42,505 bases of DNA from an uncultured Clostridia bacterium. Its GTDB lineage: Bacteria; Bacillota; Clostridia; Oscillospirales; Acutalibacteraceae. The notes below the pieces were generated by a model. That model saw only the letters and a list, made by a program, of their open reading frames with translations. It was not told the DNA's origin and searched no databases. The first letter of the stretch is position 1. The number at the start of each line of letters is the position of its first letter. The DNA lies in the NCBI GenBank assembly GCA_944384705.1, contig CALWUI010000029.1, positions 1 through 42,505 of the forward strand, given 5' to 3'. A program made the position numbers and the translations under genes. Below are positions 1 to 10,138 of this stretch, piece by piece.

Positions 1-340
1 CAGTGGAAGGATGGCTGACTGTTTAGCAGCCGGACATGGTTAGTCCATTAAAAGTCTCGTCAGGCCAATTTCCCTTCCATTGTAGCTTAGGCGTGAGTAC
101 GAGAAAAGCACGCCTGGCTGGCGTGCTCCTCCCGCCTGTTGGCATTGTAGCATTTGTAGCCTTGTTCTACATCAACCGTCTGGCGGTATTTAACTGATCA
201 ACAAAAGTGCAAGGGGCTGTGGTTGGAATCTTTCCAAAACCATCTTGTGCTAGGAGGACCACACCAATCCACAGCATTCATTACAGTGTAGCACACAGCC
301 CTTGGAGAGGGACACTAATAACTACTACTTTATAATACAA
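1..340 (+). ncRNA. Possible IS110 left end with bridge-RNA-like structured leader
   Basis: This non-coding stretch directly precedes a decayed IS110-family recombinase. IS110 elements are known to encode a structured bridge RNA in the leader upstream of the recombinase. Seen here: nested complementary segments. TGGAAGG (4-10) pairs with CCTTCCA (73-79). AGGCGTG (89-95) pairs with CACGCCT (109-115). GGGCTGTG (214-221) pairs with CACAGCCC (294-301) and encloses a TTGGAA/TTCCAA hairpin (223-237) and a TGCTA/TAGCA stem (248-252 with 289-293) with a 36-nt loop. Base composition is clearly GC-richer than the neighbouring genes. The assignment as bridge RNA is inference from position and foldability; element ends and core dinucleotide were not located. 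Confidence 0.35.
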
Positions 341-350
341 GGTGAAAATT

Positions 351-1616
351 ATGAATAAATTATTCGTTAGCAGACGTGAGAAACAAGAGCAATGTAGGCT
401 TCATTAAACTTTTTGACCTGCTTGGAATTCAAGAAATGAATTTTTCGATGAAATCGGCCAAGATTTCAATCTTCCCGGAGTGCATAAACAAGGCTGTTCC
501 CGTAGATAGAGTTAGCCTCAAGGCCAATCACCACATTGCTGAGCTGTATGGGACATAGTGCAGACACGATTCTCTCTGACAATTGTTTAACACTGCCCGT
601 GTTGTTCTGCACAGAAAAGCTGGAAGTACTTGCTGCCGTCCGGATTCATTAAATAGCCTATCCTGATTTGCCGAAAAATGATTTTGTGTATGCCCTTGTG
701 AGCGCTGACCACCTTCGTTTTGGAATTATTGCCAAGGATATAGTATGGATGACTACCGTTAGCAAGCGCTCAAAACTCTTACCAGAGTCAGATTTGATGT
801 CATTCAAAATCTGCCCCATGAGAAACAGCAATTTGCTAACTACTTATTATTGAAATGCTCTGGCATCGCCCAGGACAAGAACATCCAGAATACCAGCGCC
901 ATCACCATTGCGCTCATGGAACAAGTTTGAAACTATGGATGATTTGGCAAACGCTGATCTGGATGAACTAACGGCCTTTATTTCCGAAGTTAGGTCTTGG
1001 ACGATTTTGCCGGACCAGACGCTACCGCAAAGACGGTTCGTGCTGCTGCTAAAGGATCCTATCGGCTACCTAAAACTGTGAATAACACTGTAAACCAGGC
1101 CATGTCTGTTTCCATTACCTCTATGCATGCCTTGAAAGGACAGATCAAAGTTTTGGACAAGGCTATTGAGCAACAGTTTGAAATCATTCCTAACACTCTG
1201 ACTTCCATTCCTGACATTTTTAAGGTTCACTCTACCGCTTCAGTTCTCAAACCTCTGTCGCAAAGCTTGCTGGTATTGTCTGGATTCAGCACCAGTCCGG
1301 TGAATTTGAAGCTGAGCACTCCCGGATGATTAAACCCGGTAACCGCTATCTTCGCGACTACCTGTTGGAAGCCGCCAACTCTATGAGAAAATGCGACTCC
1401 GAGTCTCGGCGCTACTATGATCTCAAATTCAAAGAGATCAAGAAGTTCCAGCACAAACGTGCACTCGCTTTAACTGCCAGAAAACTGATTTGGTTGATTT
1501 TCCAGCTCTGTCTCAAAATTTCCTGGGGCAGACCTTGCTTTGGTGCTGCCTTTTTGTCGCACGCACGGCTCATTTATGGCCTTTCCTTTTGTTTCTTTCG
1601 TGAATTACCCTCTTGA
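351..1616 (+). pseudogene. IS110-family transposase, multiply frameshifted
   Basis: Remnant of an IS110-type DEDD recombinase. No single frame is open, but fragments in all three plus frames line up in the right order. Around 750-930 one frame gives a segment with NLPHEKQQFANYLLLKCSG and QDKNIQNTSA. At about 1130-1200 comes LDKAIEQQFEIIPNTLTSIP. Near 1280-1480 another frame gives HQSGEFEAEHSRMIKPGNRY, LLEAANSMRKCDS and FQHKRALALTARKL, the typical Transposase_20 C-terminal domain with its serine-containing region. The N-terminal DEDD half is hardly readable. The likely start is ATG 351 behind an AGGTGA SD. At least four frameshifts or stops make it non-functional. Composition is richer in GC than the flanking chromosome, consistent with acquired DNA. 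Confidence 0.85.
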
Positions 1617-2002
1617 CTTAATACCATTAGACTTATTTAATAACAATGTAGTCAGTCAAGACTACTTGTTTTATAAGTTTATATAGGTAACAGAAGAAGG
1701 CAGGCAACCCCCATCAGAAGTTATTTTAAATTCTCATCATTTCTAACGGTTTCTAAGAGGCACCAGGTAGAACATAATGTATTCCTCTTTGAAAAGATGT
1801 CTTTCAGTTGATACCTACAACGAAATCAATTAAGTCAATTCGACAGGCTTTTCATCTTTTAGCTGGTTGGGAGCCAGAAGACAATACTTTAATAACGCGC
1901 TAGGTTGTGTTACTGCAGGATTGAAAATGGGTGCCTATCAGAAAAAAGCTTATACTCATGTCAAACAAAATTATTTTTAATCTTGATTAATTATTAATAC
2001 CT
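1617..2002. other. Intergenic stretch between two IS110 remnants
   Basis: No coding frame could be supported. Near 1649-1671 GTAGTC and GACTAC form a short hairpin just after the first IS110 remnant, possibly part of its right end. The rest may be the eroded leader of the second IS110 copy, but no conserved structure was recognised. Confidence 0.4.
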
Positions 2003-2358
2003 GTTGCTATCAACGTCGGTGCAGATTTCCCATTTATGTCAATTGCACTCACAAACTAACAGTTTGTGGAAAAGCCTTACAAAATTCCACACGTTAGTAT
2101 AAGTTCACTTACACAACTGCTGTTTCTAAAATAAAAGAAGAAGAAAAATTGTATTCTTTGAAAAGCCACATCTTCCTCGAATCTGCAGGAATTTATTATC
2201 TCCCATTCTTTCACTATCTTCGTGATAAAGGGGTTAACTGTTCAGTTATCAATATGTGTGAATCAACTCTAAAACTTGTTGATATTGAGACTGTATCACG
2301 CAAGATATGCACAGGATACTTGCAATCCTCAGAGACAACAAACCTTTTGAAATCATAA
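2003..2358 (+). pseudogene. Second IS110-family transposase fragment, N-terminal part
   Basis: Conceptual translation across several stops gives the N-terminal order of an IS110 DEDD recombinase: VAINVGADFPFMSIAL (from 2003), FVEKPYKIPHVSISSLTQL (about 2060-2115), then in the open frame from 2149 LKSHIFLESAGIYYLPFF followed by LRDKGVNCSVIN. The ESAGIY segment corresponds to the E-S/A-T/A-G-x-Y catalytic-region motif of the family. The C-terminal domain is missing, and the reading is interrupted by at least two stop codons. This is a separate copy from the upstream remnant, because an N-terminal segment here follows a C-terminal segment there. It is AT-richer than the first copy, suggesting a different or older insertion. 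Confidence 0.75.
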
Positions 2359-2622
2359 TTCCACAAAAGCATACTAAGTTATACAATGCTGCACAAAAGA
2401 CTACTAATTCTAATAATCAATATTGTTTATGATATTTTTATCAATGGTAATTACATCACTTTTTAGAAAAATAATATTTTTTATCTTCCCATTGACTTTT
2501 ATTAGCTGGAATTCTTGCCTGCACCTCACAATATAATCCTTGCGAGTTACTACGGACTTCATCGCCAACTACTCACCTTGTTGACTTCTACCACAAACTA
2601 ACAGCACATCCGTCATAGTATA
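2359..2622. other. Non-coding remainder downstream of the IS110 fragment
   Basis: No ORF or family resemblance was recognised here. It is presumably eroded insertion-sequence or intergenic DNA up to the terminator of the minus-strand gene that ends at 2660. Confidence 0.4.
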
Positions 2623-2654
2623 AAAGAAGTCATTAAAAACATAATGACTTCTTT
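2623..2654 (-). terminator. Rho-independent terminator-like hairpin
   Basis: Perfect 12-bp inverted repeat AAAGAAGTCATT (2623-2634) and AATGACTTCTTT (2643-2654) with an 8-nt loop, six bases beyond the stop of the minus-strand gene ending at 2660. The U-rich 3' arm ends the stem on the minus strand. Confidence 0.7.
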
Positions 2655-2659
2655 GCATT

Positions 2660-3070
2660 TTACTCTTCTTTATTTTCAGTTCCTTCATCTAATGATTCTT
2701 CTTTATTACTCTTATCCTCTGAATCATTAAAAAGTATTTCTGCTTCTGTTGGCTCTTCATTCTCTACAAATTCTTCAAATTCTGATAGGTTAACTTCATT
2801 TTTTACTTCTTCTAATTTATCTCTTAATCTTTTTAATTCTTTTTTAGAAGTATCTATAGAATAACAAATCTTTTGCATTTCATAATTAGGAACATCTCTT
2901 AATTCGTTATAATAATGTTTGCCAAGAGTTATATAAGCTTTAACTACCGAGTTCGACTCTTTTTTTATCTGCTTTTTTATCTTAGCTACTTTGCTAAATT
3001 TTCTGTTTTTTTCGACAACAAAATCTATAGCACCATTAAAGGTTTCTCCTAAATTTCTCAAAAAGTCCAT
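2660..3070 (-). CDS. Coiled-coil, acidic-tailed hypothetical protein
   Basis: 136 aa, no signal peptide or membrane segment. Residues about 1-45 are basic and amphipathic (FNGAIDFVVEKNRKFSKVAK), the middle (about 45-100) is heptad-like and rich in Lys/Glu/Leu, and the last 40 residues are strongly acidic (NEEPTEAEILFNDSEDKSNK). Clostridial genomes carry many short proteins of this type, often next to a zinc-ribbon membrane protein, which is the arrangement seen here. Start ATG at 3070 is well supported by GGAGG about 7 bases upstream. It lies 64 bp after the zinc-ribbon gene and ends in a hairpin terminator, so the two are probably one transcript. Function is unknown. Confidence 0.75.
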   Translation of the reverse strand: MDFLRNLGETFNGAIDFVVEKNRKFSKVAKIKKQIKKESNSVVKAYITLGKHYYNELRDVPNYEMQKICYSIDTSKKELKRLRDKLEEVKNEVNLSEFEEFVENEEPTEAEILFNDSEDKSNKEESLDEGTENKEE

Positions 3071-3134
3071 ATTATAACCTCCATACTAAACATTTTAAAA
3101 ATATAATAAAACAAATATTATTAAAACTCAATAT

Positions 3135-3560
3135 TTATTTTTTATTTTTTTGGGTTTTCAGCACATAACTATAAACTAAAATTACTATATCAAATATAAA
3201 CAAAAGCCAAAAGAACAAGACCATTATAATTCTTAAGAAAAAATCTCTAAAATATAACTCTGTTTGACTCTTTAACGCATACTTTGCGACTTGTTGGCTC
3301 ATGCTCATATTAACTAAATCTATTGCAATGTTAAGAGACTCAAATAGACCCTGACACAACGGAACAGACAATGCGCTGCATAAAACCAATATTGATAATA
3401 AAATAAATATGTTTCTATACTTATTTTTTGATAAAATAATATTTTTATAAATAAAATTTTTTAAATATTGCTTATTTTTTTTTGTTGATAAAATTTTTCC
3501 ACAGTTATAACAAAATTTAGTATTGTCAAAATTATTTACATTACAATTTTTGCAGCGCAT
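3135..3560 (-). CDS. Zinc-ribbon membrane protein
   Basis: 141 aa. The N-terminus MRCKNCNVNNFDNTKFCYNC is a classic zinc-ribbon (CxxC-x10-CxxC, Cys 3, 6, 17 and 20), expected to bind one zinc. It is followed by a Lys-rich linker and two transmembrane helices, at about residues 50-70 (FILLSILVLCSALSVPL) and 108-132 (IIMVLFFWLLFIFDIVIL), with a Lys-rich tail. This topology is common in small clostridial membrane proteins of unknown role. ATG 3560 has a GAGGAGAG SD. A sigma-A promoter lies 70-95 bp upstream. It is probably co-transcribed with the coiled-coil gene downstream. No specific function can be assigned. Confidence 0.8.
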   Translation of the reverse strand: MRCKNCNVNNFDNTKFCYNCGKILSTKKNKQYLKNFIYKNIILSKNKYRNIFILLSILVLCSALSVPLCQGLFESLNIAIDLVNMSMSQQVAKYALKSQTELYFRDFFLRIIMVLFFWLLFIFDIVILVYSYVLKTQKNKK

Positions 3561-3627
3561 GATCTCTCCTCAAATTGCTAAATCTCAAGCATAAGCAAAA
3601 CAACATAATTTCCTACCCATTAATAAT

Positions 3628-3656
3628 ATGATAACCTTTAATTACTTTAAAATCAA
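3628..3656 (-). promoter_or_regulatory. Sigma-A promoter for zinc-ribbon/coiled-coil pair
   Basis: Minus strand TTGATT (3656-3651), 17-bp spacer, TATCAT (3633-3628), about 70 bp upstream of the ATG at 3560. Confidence 0.55.
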
Positions 3657-3680
3657 TAATATTTTTCAAAAAAATGACTT

Positions 3681-4688
3681 TTAACCTAAAAACTGAGTTG
3701 TAATTTTTCCTTCTGAATCACACTTTATTATTATGGATTCTTTATGGTTTTTTCCAAATATACTATTTGGATCTTTAACTTTAATTTCTCCGTATGCTCC
3801 ACCGTAGGTTCTTGTTTCGTTACCTGTTCTCATCAATACATCTATTTCTCCATTTTTTTCTTCATTTGATGTACTCAAGCATTGCACTTCACGAGTTTCA
3901 ATATTATACCTAAATGTGGCTTGTATCACAGCGTCGGCATATAAATTGCCCTTGCTATCTTTATAGATTACGTGGACATTTCTTGAAATATATCTATATC
4001 TATCACTATTGCTATTATTTAAATCACTAATGTATTCTATATCTTTTTCAGAAACTTCTCTAAATAATTTTTTATTTATCTTTGTTGTATTTACTAAAGG
4101 TTCCGAGATTTTTTCTTCATCTTTTGGGGACGTGTCTAGCGATTTTATATTAAAAATAACCTCTCCTTTTGTTGAACATATAACGTCTATATGAAACTCA
4201 TCCGTATTTTCTAAATTATGTAATGAAGAATCTCTTTTATACATACCCACCCTTTGAGAAATTATACATTGTTCTTTCGAAGTACAAACTTCTTCGCATG
4301 CTGTTATTTCCCAATAATTATTAAAATTATAAGTTACATCTTTCATTAAGCCCTTTTCGTCAATTGTAACATCGTTGTTATTATAAATAAAGTAAAAACT
4401 TAAGAAATTGCCAGATATATAGTCATTATTTTCTGACAAAAAAAAATCATTTTTTATTTCTATCTTCTTTCTATACGTTTCATTACCACTTGCATCCAAA
4501 CTGTCAAAAACCGGTTCGCTAACATTTATGTCAGATACACAGTCAATTCCAGAGCAAGTTACAACACTTTTTTTATGTCTTATCTCCCAACCTGGCCTTA
4601 ATTCATCTGCTACAACAAGGCTAGGGCAAAAACCAAGACTTGTAAGAAATATTAAAAGACTCATGAATTGAGACAATACTTTTCTCAT
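3681..4688 (-). CDS. Secreted hypothetical protein, cysteine-containing
   Basis: 335 aa. Residues 1-27 form a signal peptide (basic MRK, hydrophobic core, VVADE cleavage region). The mature part has eight cysteines, including CSGIDC and a CEEVC...EQC cluster, an even number compatible with disulfides in an exported protein. No membrane anchor, repeat or known catalytic motif was recognised; the C-terminal half (RYISRNVHVIYKDSKGNLYA and beyond) looks beta-rich. ATG 4688 follows AAGGAGGAA. It sits 31 bp behind the zinc phospholipase-C-like gene and shares its promoter, so it is probably a functional partner, but this is inferred from linkage only. Confidence 0.7.
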   Translation of the reverse strand: MRKVLSQFMSLLIFLTSLGFCPSLVVADELRPGWEIRHKKSVVTCSGIDCVSDINVSEPVFDSLDASGNETYRKKIEIKNDFFLSENNDYISGNFLSFYFIYNNNDVTIDEKGLMKDVTYNFNNYWEITACEEVCTSKEQCIISQRVGMYKRDSSLHNLENTDEFHIDVICSTKGEVIFNIKSLDTSPKDEEKISEPLVNTTKINKKLFREVSEKDIEYISDLNNSNSDRYRYISRNVHVIYKDSKGNLYADAVIQATFRYNIETREVQCLSTSNEEKNGEIDVLMRTGNETRTYGGAYGEIKVKDPNSIFGKNHKESIIIKCDSEGKITTQFLG

Positions 4689-4719
4689 AATAAATTCCTC
4701 CTTTTTACCCTTTTCTTAT

Positions 4720-5451
4720 TTAATTAACGTCTAAATAAAATTTATATAAAACTCCTGCCACAGATTTTTGAGCATTTTTTATTGAGTTCTCTGCCACGCT
4801 TTCTTTCGGTAACAATTTTTCATACAGCGCAAAAAAATTATCATTAGCTAAATACGCACAGGATTTTGCAATATTAGTTAATGTATTATTTTTATAATAT
4901 CTAAATTCTTTATCTAATAAAGAGGACACTACTCCGTCTTGAGTTTTTTCACATTTATCTTCAAAACTTACATGGAACGATAAATTAAACGCTGTGTCTA
5001 ATAAGTCTTGATTATTTGTATGTACCGGTGTACAAAGGTCCTCTAAAAAATGCAGTGAACGGCCTAATTCTTCAAAAGCAGCATCTTTATTTCCAGATTT
5101 AAAATGATATATTGCATTTCTATAATGTCTGCTACATCTAGTTAGTGCAGAATCATTTTCTCCCATAAAATTTTTTTCTGTTGCTGGATTATAAAAATGA
5201 TATTTATAAGCGCCATCACTTTCATCTTCATCTGGCTGTACACAATAAAACAGGAGTTGTTTTCTATCTTTATCTCCATAAAATTTAGAAAACTCTCCCC
5301 CTTTTACATCATCCAAAATGCTAAGTCCTCTTTGAGTCGTATATCTATGTGTTGCGCTAGAAAAAGAATACCCGTTTAGTCCTATATTGTTAAAGATCAA
5401 AAAACTACTCAAAAAAAATAAACTCATTCTTTTTATAAATAACCTTTTCAT
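4720..5451 (-). CDS. Secreted zinc-dependent phospholipase C-like protein
   Basis: 243 aa from ATG 5451 (an upstream in-frame GTG at 5457 is also possible). It resembles the catalytic domain of Clostridium perfringens alpha-toxin and Bacillus cereus PC-PLC, a trinuclear zinc phosphatidylcholine hydrolase. Nearly all metal ligands appear in order, numbered from ATG 5451: H35 (THRYTTQRGLSIL), D74 (QPDEDE), H85 (YHFYNP), H134, D138 and H144 (SLHFLEDLCTPVH), H160 and E164 (FHVSFED). The C-terminal AGVLYKFYLDVN matches the end of the alpha-toxin catalytic domain. The PLAT/C2 lipid-binding domain is absent, as in PC-PLC. The N-terminal Trp that ligates zinc in known enzymes is not visible; the protein seems to have no Trp at all. 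A hydrophobic N-terminal segment (9-24) should export it. Confidence 0.85.
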   Translation of the reverse strand: MKRLFIKRMSLFFLSSFLIFNNIGLNGYSFSSATHRYTTQRGLSILDDVKGGEFSKFYGDKDRKQLLFYCVQPDEDESDGAYKYHFYNPATEKNFMGENDSALTRCSRHYRNAIYHFKSGNKDAAFEELGRSLHFLEDLCTPVHTNNQDLLDTAFNLSFHVSFEDKCEKTQDGVVSSLLDKEFRYYKNNTLTNIAKSCAYLANDNFFALYEKLLPKESVAENSIKNAQKSVAGVLYKFYLDVN

Positions 5452-5546
5452 TTCCACTCATCCTCTCTTTAAAAATAAACATTTAGAAAAATTTTGAGCA
5501 TATCATAATAACCACTCCCTTTATTATAATCCTTATGTAATAATTA

Positions 5547-5581
5547 AACATAAATAATTATATATTAAAATTATTTATGTT
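5547..5581 (-). promoter_or_regulatory. Perfect 13-bp inverted repeat over the plc start site
   Basis: AACATAAATAATT (5547-5559) and AATTATTTATGTT (5569-5581) are exact inverse complements separated by 9 bases. The repeat begins at or just after the predicted transcription start (about 5578). It could be a repressor operator or a stabilising or attenuating 5' hairpin of the mRNA. It is too far from any stop codon to be a terminator of an upstream gene. Confidence 0.55.
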
Positions 5582-5584
5582 AAT

Positions 5585-5613
5585 ATTATATTGTATATTC
5601 ATTATTTTGTCAA
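5585..5613 (-). promoter_or_regulatory. Perfect consensus sigma-A promoter for the plc operon
   Basis: Minus strand TTGACA (5613-5608), 17-bp spacer, TATAAT (5590-5585): an exact match to consensus at both hexamers and spacing. It predicts a leader of about 125 nt before the ATG at 5451. Confidence 0.75.
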
Positions 5614-5730
5614 TAAAATTACTAAAATTTATTTAAAAAATAGTTATATTCTCCGAGCTGAAAATATAACTTATCTAAATATAGCTATAAAAATAATAAA
5701 ATTTGCTCAACTCAAAAAAACATTTTAAAA

Positions 5731-5765
5731 TAAAAAAACGGCAAAATGAAATAAATCATTTTGCC
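5731..5765 (-). terminator. groESL terminator
   Basis: GGCAAAATGA (5740-5749) and TCATTTTGCC (5756-5765) form a perfect 10-bp stem with a 6-nt loop. On the minus strand it is followed by a run of seven T (5738-5732). It lies 30 bp after the groEL stop. Confidence 0.9.
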
Positions 5766-5794
5766 TTAAGGCTCTAAAATTTCAAATTATAAGA

Positions 5795-7453
<1,659 letters not shown>

Positions 7454-7489
7454 TTAATATGTATAAACTAAGAAATAAGCCGCAGAAAA

Positions 7490-7870
<381 letters not shown>

Positions 7871-7915
7871 AATTTGTATTTCTTTAAAACTTTTTACACA
7901 TACATTTTTATTATA

Positions 7916-7944
7916 TGAATAGTTTAACTTTTTTTTTCAAATTA
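7916..7944 (+). promoter_or_regulatory. Possible sigma-G (forespore) promoter of spoVAD
   Basis: TGAATA (7916-7921), 16 bp, CAAATTA (7938-7944) resembles the sigma-G pattern TGAATA/CATWHTA, apart from a short spacer and an imperfect -10. It lies 48 bp before the spoVAD ATG. Known spoVA genes are sigma-G controlled. Confidence 0.35.
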
Positions 7945-7992
7945 TAATAACTGTAAAATATTGTACAAAAGATTAGAGAAAAGAGGTTTAAC

Positions 7993-9003
7993 ATGGCAAA
8001 ACGAATCGGGAAATATACAATACAGATGGAAAATATGCTATCTATTGAAGGATACGCCGCTGTCTGCGGAAAAAAAGAGGCTGAAGGGCCTCTTGGAAAT
8101 TTTTTTGATAAGACTTTCAACGACACCACTCTTGGAGAATCTTCTTGGGAAAAAGCAGAAAGTAAATTGCAGTCAAAGGCTGTAGACCTCGCAATAGAAA
8201 AATCAAACATAAATTTAAGCGAAATTAATTTTATATTTGCAGGAGATCTTTTAAATCAGTGCATTTCTTCCACATTTGGTCTCAAAAGTTTAAATATTCC
8301 ATTCTTAGGACAATACGGTGCTTGTTCAACTATGGCTCAAGCTCTAGCTCTCTCTGCAATAATGGTAGATACCGGCGTAGCTAATAACTGTATTGCCGTA
8401 ACTTCTTCTCACTTTTGTTCTGCAGAGCGTCAGTTTAGATTTCCTCTAGAATACGGCGGTCAGCGAACCCCTACTGCACAATGGACTGTTACCGGTTCGG
8501 GAGCTATTGTTGTTGGAAAAAATGGACAAAATCCTAAAATCTCGGCCATAACTATAGGCCGGATTGTAGATCTAGGTATAAAGGATGCAAATAATATGGG
8601 AGCCGCAATGGCTCCAGCTGCTGCGGCAACTTTGCAAGACTTCTTTTGCGATACAGGTTCAACTCCAGATGATTATGATTTGATTTTAACCGGAGATCTT
8701 GGAGAAGTCGGTAGCAAATTAATGAAAGAACTTTTAAAACGTGACGGTTTTATAATAAAAAATAATCATAGGGATTGCGGACTCCTAATTTATGATCAAA
8801 AAGCTCAAGATGTCCATGCTGGAGGTTCTGGTTGCGGGTGTTCTGCCGTAGTTCTATGTTCTATAATTTTAAATAAATTAAAAAATAATGAGCTTAAAAA
8901 TATATTATTTATGGCAACCGGCGCACTTATGTCTCCTACTTCTACTCAGCAAGGCGAAAGTATTCCATCAATTGCTCACCTCATAAATATTAAATCTTCT
9001 TAA
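7993..9003 (+). CDS. spoVAD: Stage V sporulation protein AD
   Basis: 336 aa, full family length with the thiolase-like fold. In spore-formers SpoVAD binds dipicolinic acid and helps load it into the forespore through the SpoVA channel. Recognised segments: GPLGNFFDKTF, SSWEKAESKLQ, FAGDLLNQCISS, FLGQYGACSTMAQALALSA, SSHFCSAERQFRFPLEYGGQ, TAQWTVTGSGA, LGIKDANNMGAAMAPAAA and CGCSAVVL, ending GALMSPTSTQQGESIPSIAH. ATG 7993 has an AAGAGG SD. In most Clostridia it lies between spoVAC and spoVAE; here it stands alone, divergent from groESL and closed by a GC-rich hairpin. The other spoVA genes may be elsewhere or lost. Confidence 0.97.
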   Translation: MAKRIGKYTIQMENMLSIEGYAAVCGKKEAEGPLGNFFDKTFNDTTLGESSWEKAESKLQSKAVDLAIEKSNINLSEINFIFAGDLLNQCISSTFGLKSLNIPFLGQYGACSTMAQALALSAIMVDTGVANNCIAVTSSHFCSAERQFRFPLEYGGQRTPTAQWTVTGSGAIVVGKNGQNPKISAITIGRIVDLGIKDANNMGAAMAPAAAATLQDFFCDTGSTPDDYDLILTGDLGEVGSKLMKELLKRDGFIIKNNHRDCGLLIYDQKAQDVHAGGSGCGCSAVVLCSIILNKLKNNELKNILFMATGALMSPTSTQQGESIPSIAHLINIKSS

Positions 9004-9013
9004 AAATACATTA

Positions 9014-9041
9014 CGGCGCCGCGCGATATAGTGCGGCGCCG
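9014..9041. terminator. GC-rich bidirectional hairpin between convergent genes
   Basis: CGGCGCCGC (9014-9022) and GCGGCGCCG (9033-9041) form a perfect 9-bp GC-only stem with a 10-nt loop. It sits between the spoVAD stop and the stop of the minus-strand flippase-like gene. T-rich sequence follows on the minus strand (ATTTTTAAG); the plus side lacks a clear T run. Confidence 0.7.
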
Positions 9042-9058
9042 AGATCCAGAAAATAAAA

Positions 9059-10105
9059 TTAAGTTGTAATAGAAAATTTTCTTCTTTTGACATTCTTTTT
9101 TTTTATATTCATTGCAAAAAATACCCCAATTATTATGCAAGAATAATAAGTAATAAATCGCCAGAGCAACATCGCTGGTTTAACATTTTCAGAAGTAAAA
9201 AACAGCTTAAATACCGTTAAAAAAGATCCTTCCATTGCTCCGCTACCTCCTGGCAGCGGAGTATATGCTGCGGTTGTCATAACAAAAGCTTGACCTGATA
9301 TCATGTCAATAAGATCAAACCCAGGGTTATTAAACGCTTTATATATGCAAAAAGAAATACTAAACATCATCGTAAATTGCAGGCATGTCAAAAAAAATGC
9401 TTTTAATGTTAATTTTAAATTTTCTCCTATTGCTCTATTATTTTCAACATATATATCCATCTGCTTTTCTATTGATTTCATTTTTTCTTCTTTGTTAGAT
9501 ATTATATTTATGTTGTTTAAAAAATTTAAGACTTTAGAGATTATTTTTAAAGTAAGATTCTTTTTAACCGTAAAAAAAGCAATTAATAAAACAACAAAAG
9601 ATTGAGATACACAGCCTAACATTGCAAGATTCATAAATTCAGGTATTCTATCTGCAAAAAAGGAATAACTAAAAAGTATTGTGCTAACAAGATAAACCAC
9701 CAATGTAGTCTGGTATATAATAAATTTTCGTATAACAATAGAAAAAGCATGCCCCGGATCTATTTTTTGCTGAGACATAGTTAAGATTTGCATAGGTTGA
9801 CTTGCTAAACAGAATGGACTAATTGCATTAAAAAATTGGCCAACCATCGTAACTTTAAATGCATCCTTTATGCTATATTTAAAACTATAAACTGAATTAG
9901 TTAAAATCTTTACTATTATAGCATCAATTAGCCAATTTAGTAACATAAATACACAGGCAATAATTAACCAAAATATATTTAGCATAGATATATTTTCAAT
10001 TAGCGTTAGCAGGTTATTATCGTCAACACAAAAATAAATAAGTATAGAAAAAGATATTAAAAGAAGAATTAAATAAAGATTTTTTATACTCAAAAATTTT
10101 TTCAT
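9059..10105 (-). CDS. Flippase-like lysylphosphatidylglycerol-synthase TM-family protein (copy B)
   Basis: 348 aa polytopic membrane protein with about eight hydrophobic helices, of the LPG_synthase_TM family (the flippase half of MprF). Recognisable features: the N-terminal helix after MKKFLSIKNL, the segment VGQFFNAISPFCLASQPMQI, and the hallmark TPLPGGSGAMEGSFLTVF near residue 288. The C-terminal lysyl-transferase domain of MprF is absent, so it does not itself make lysyl-PG. Family members translocate or support synthesis of glycolipids or lipid intermediates. It follows the GT2 gene by 33 bp, and a paralogue of the same family precedes that GT2 gene: a three-gene unit. ATG 10105 with AAGGGAG about 12 bases upstream. 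Substrate unknown. Confidence 0.88.
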   Translation of the reverse strand: MKKFLSIKNLYLILLLISFSILIYFCVDDNNLLTLIENISMLNIFWLIIACVFMLLNWLIDAIIVKILTNSVYSFKYSIKDAFKVTMVGQFFNAISPFCLASQPMQILTMSQQKIDPGHAFSIVIRKFIIYQTTLVVYLVSTILFSYSFFADRIPEFMNLAMLGCVSQSFVVLLIAFFTVKKNLTLKIISKVLNFLNNINIISNKEEKMKSIEKQMDIYVENNRAIGENLKLTLKAFFLTCLQFTMMFSISFCIYKAFNNPGFDLIDMISGQAFVMTTAAYTPLPGGSGAMEGSFLTVFKLFFTSENVKPAMLLWRFITYYSCIIIGVFFAMNIKKKNVKRRKFSITT

Positions 10106-10138
10106 CTTTACAAAACTCCCTTAAAACTCAAAGTCTAA

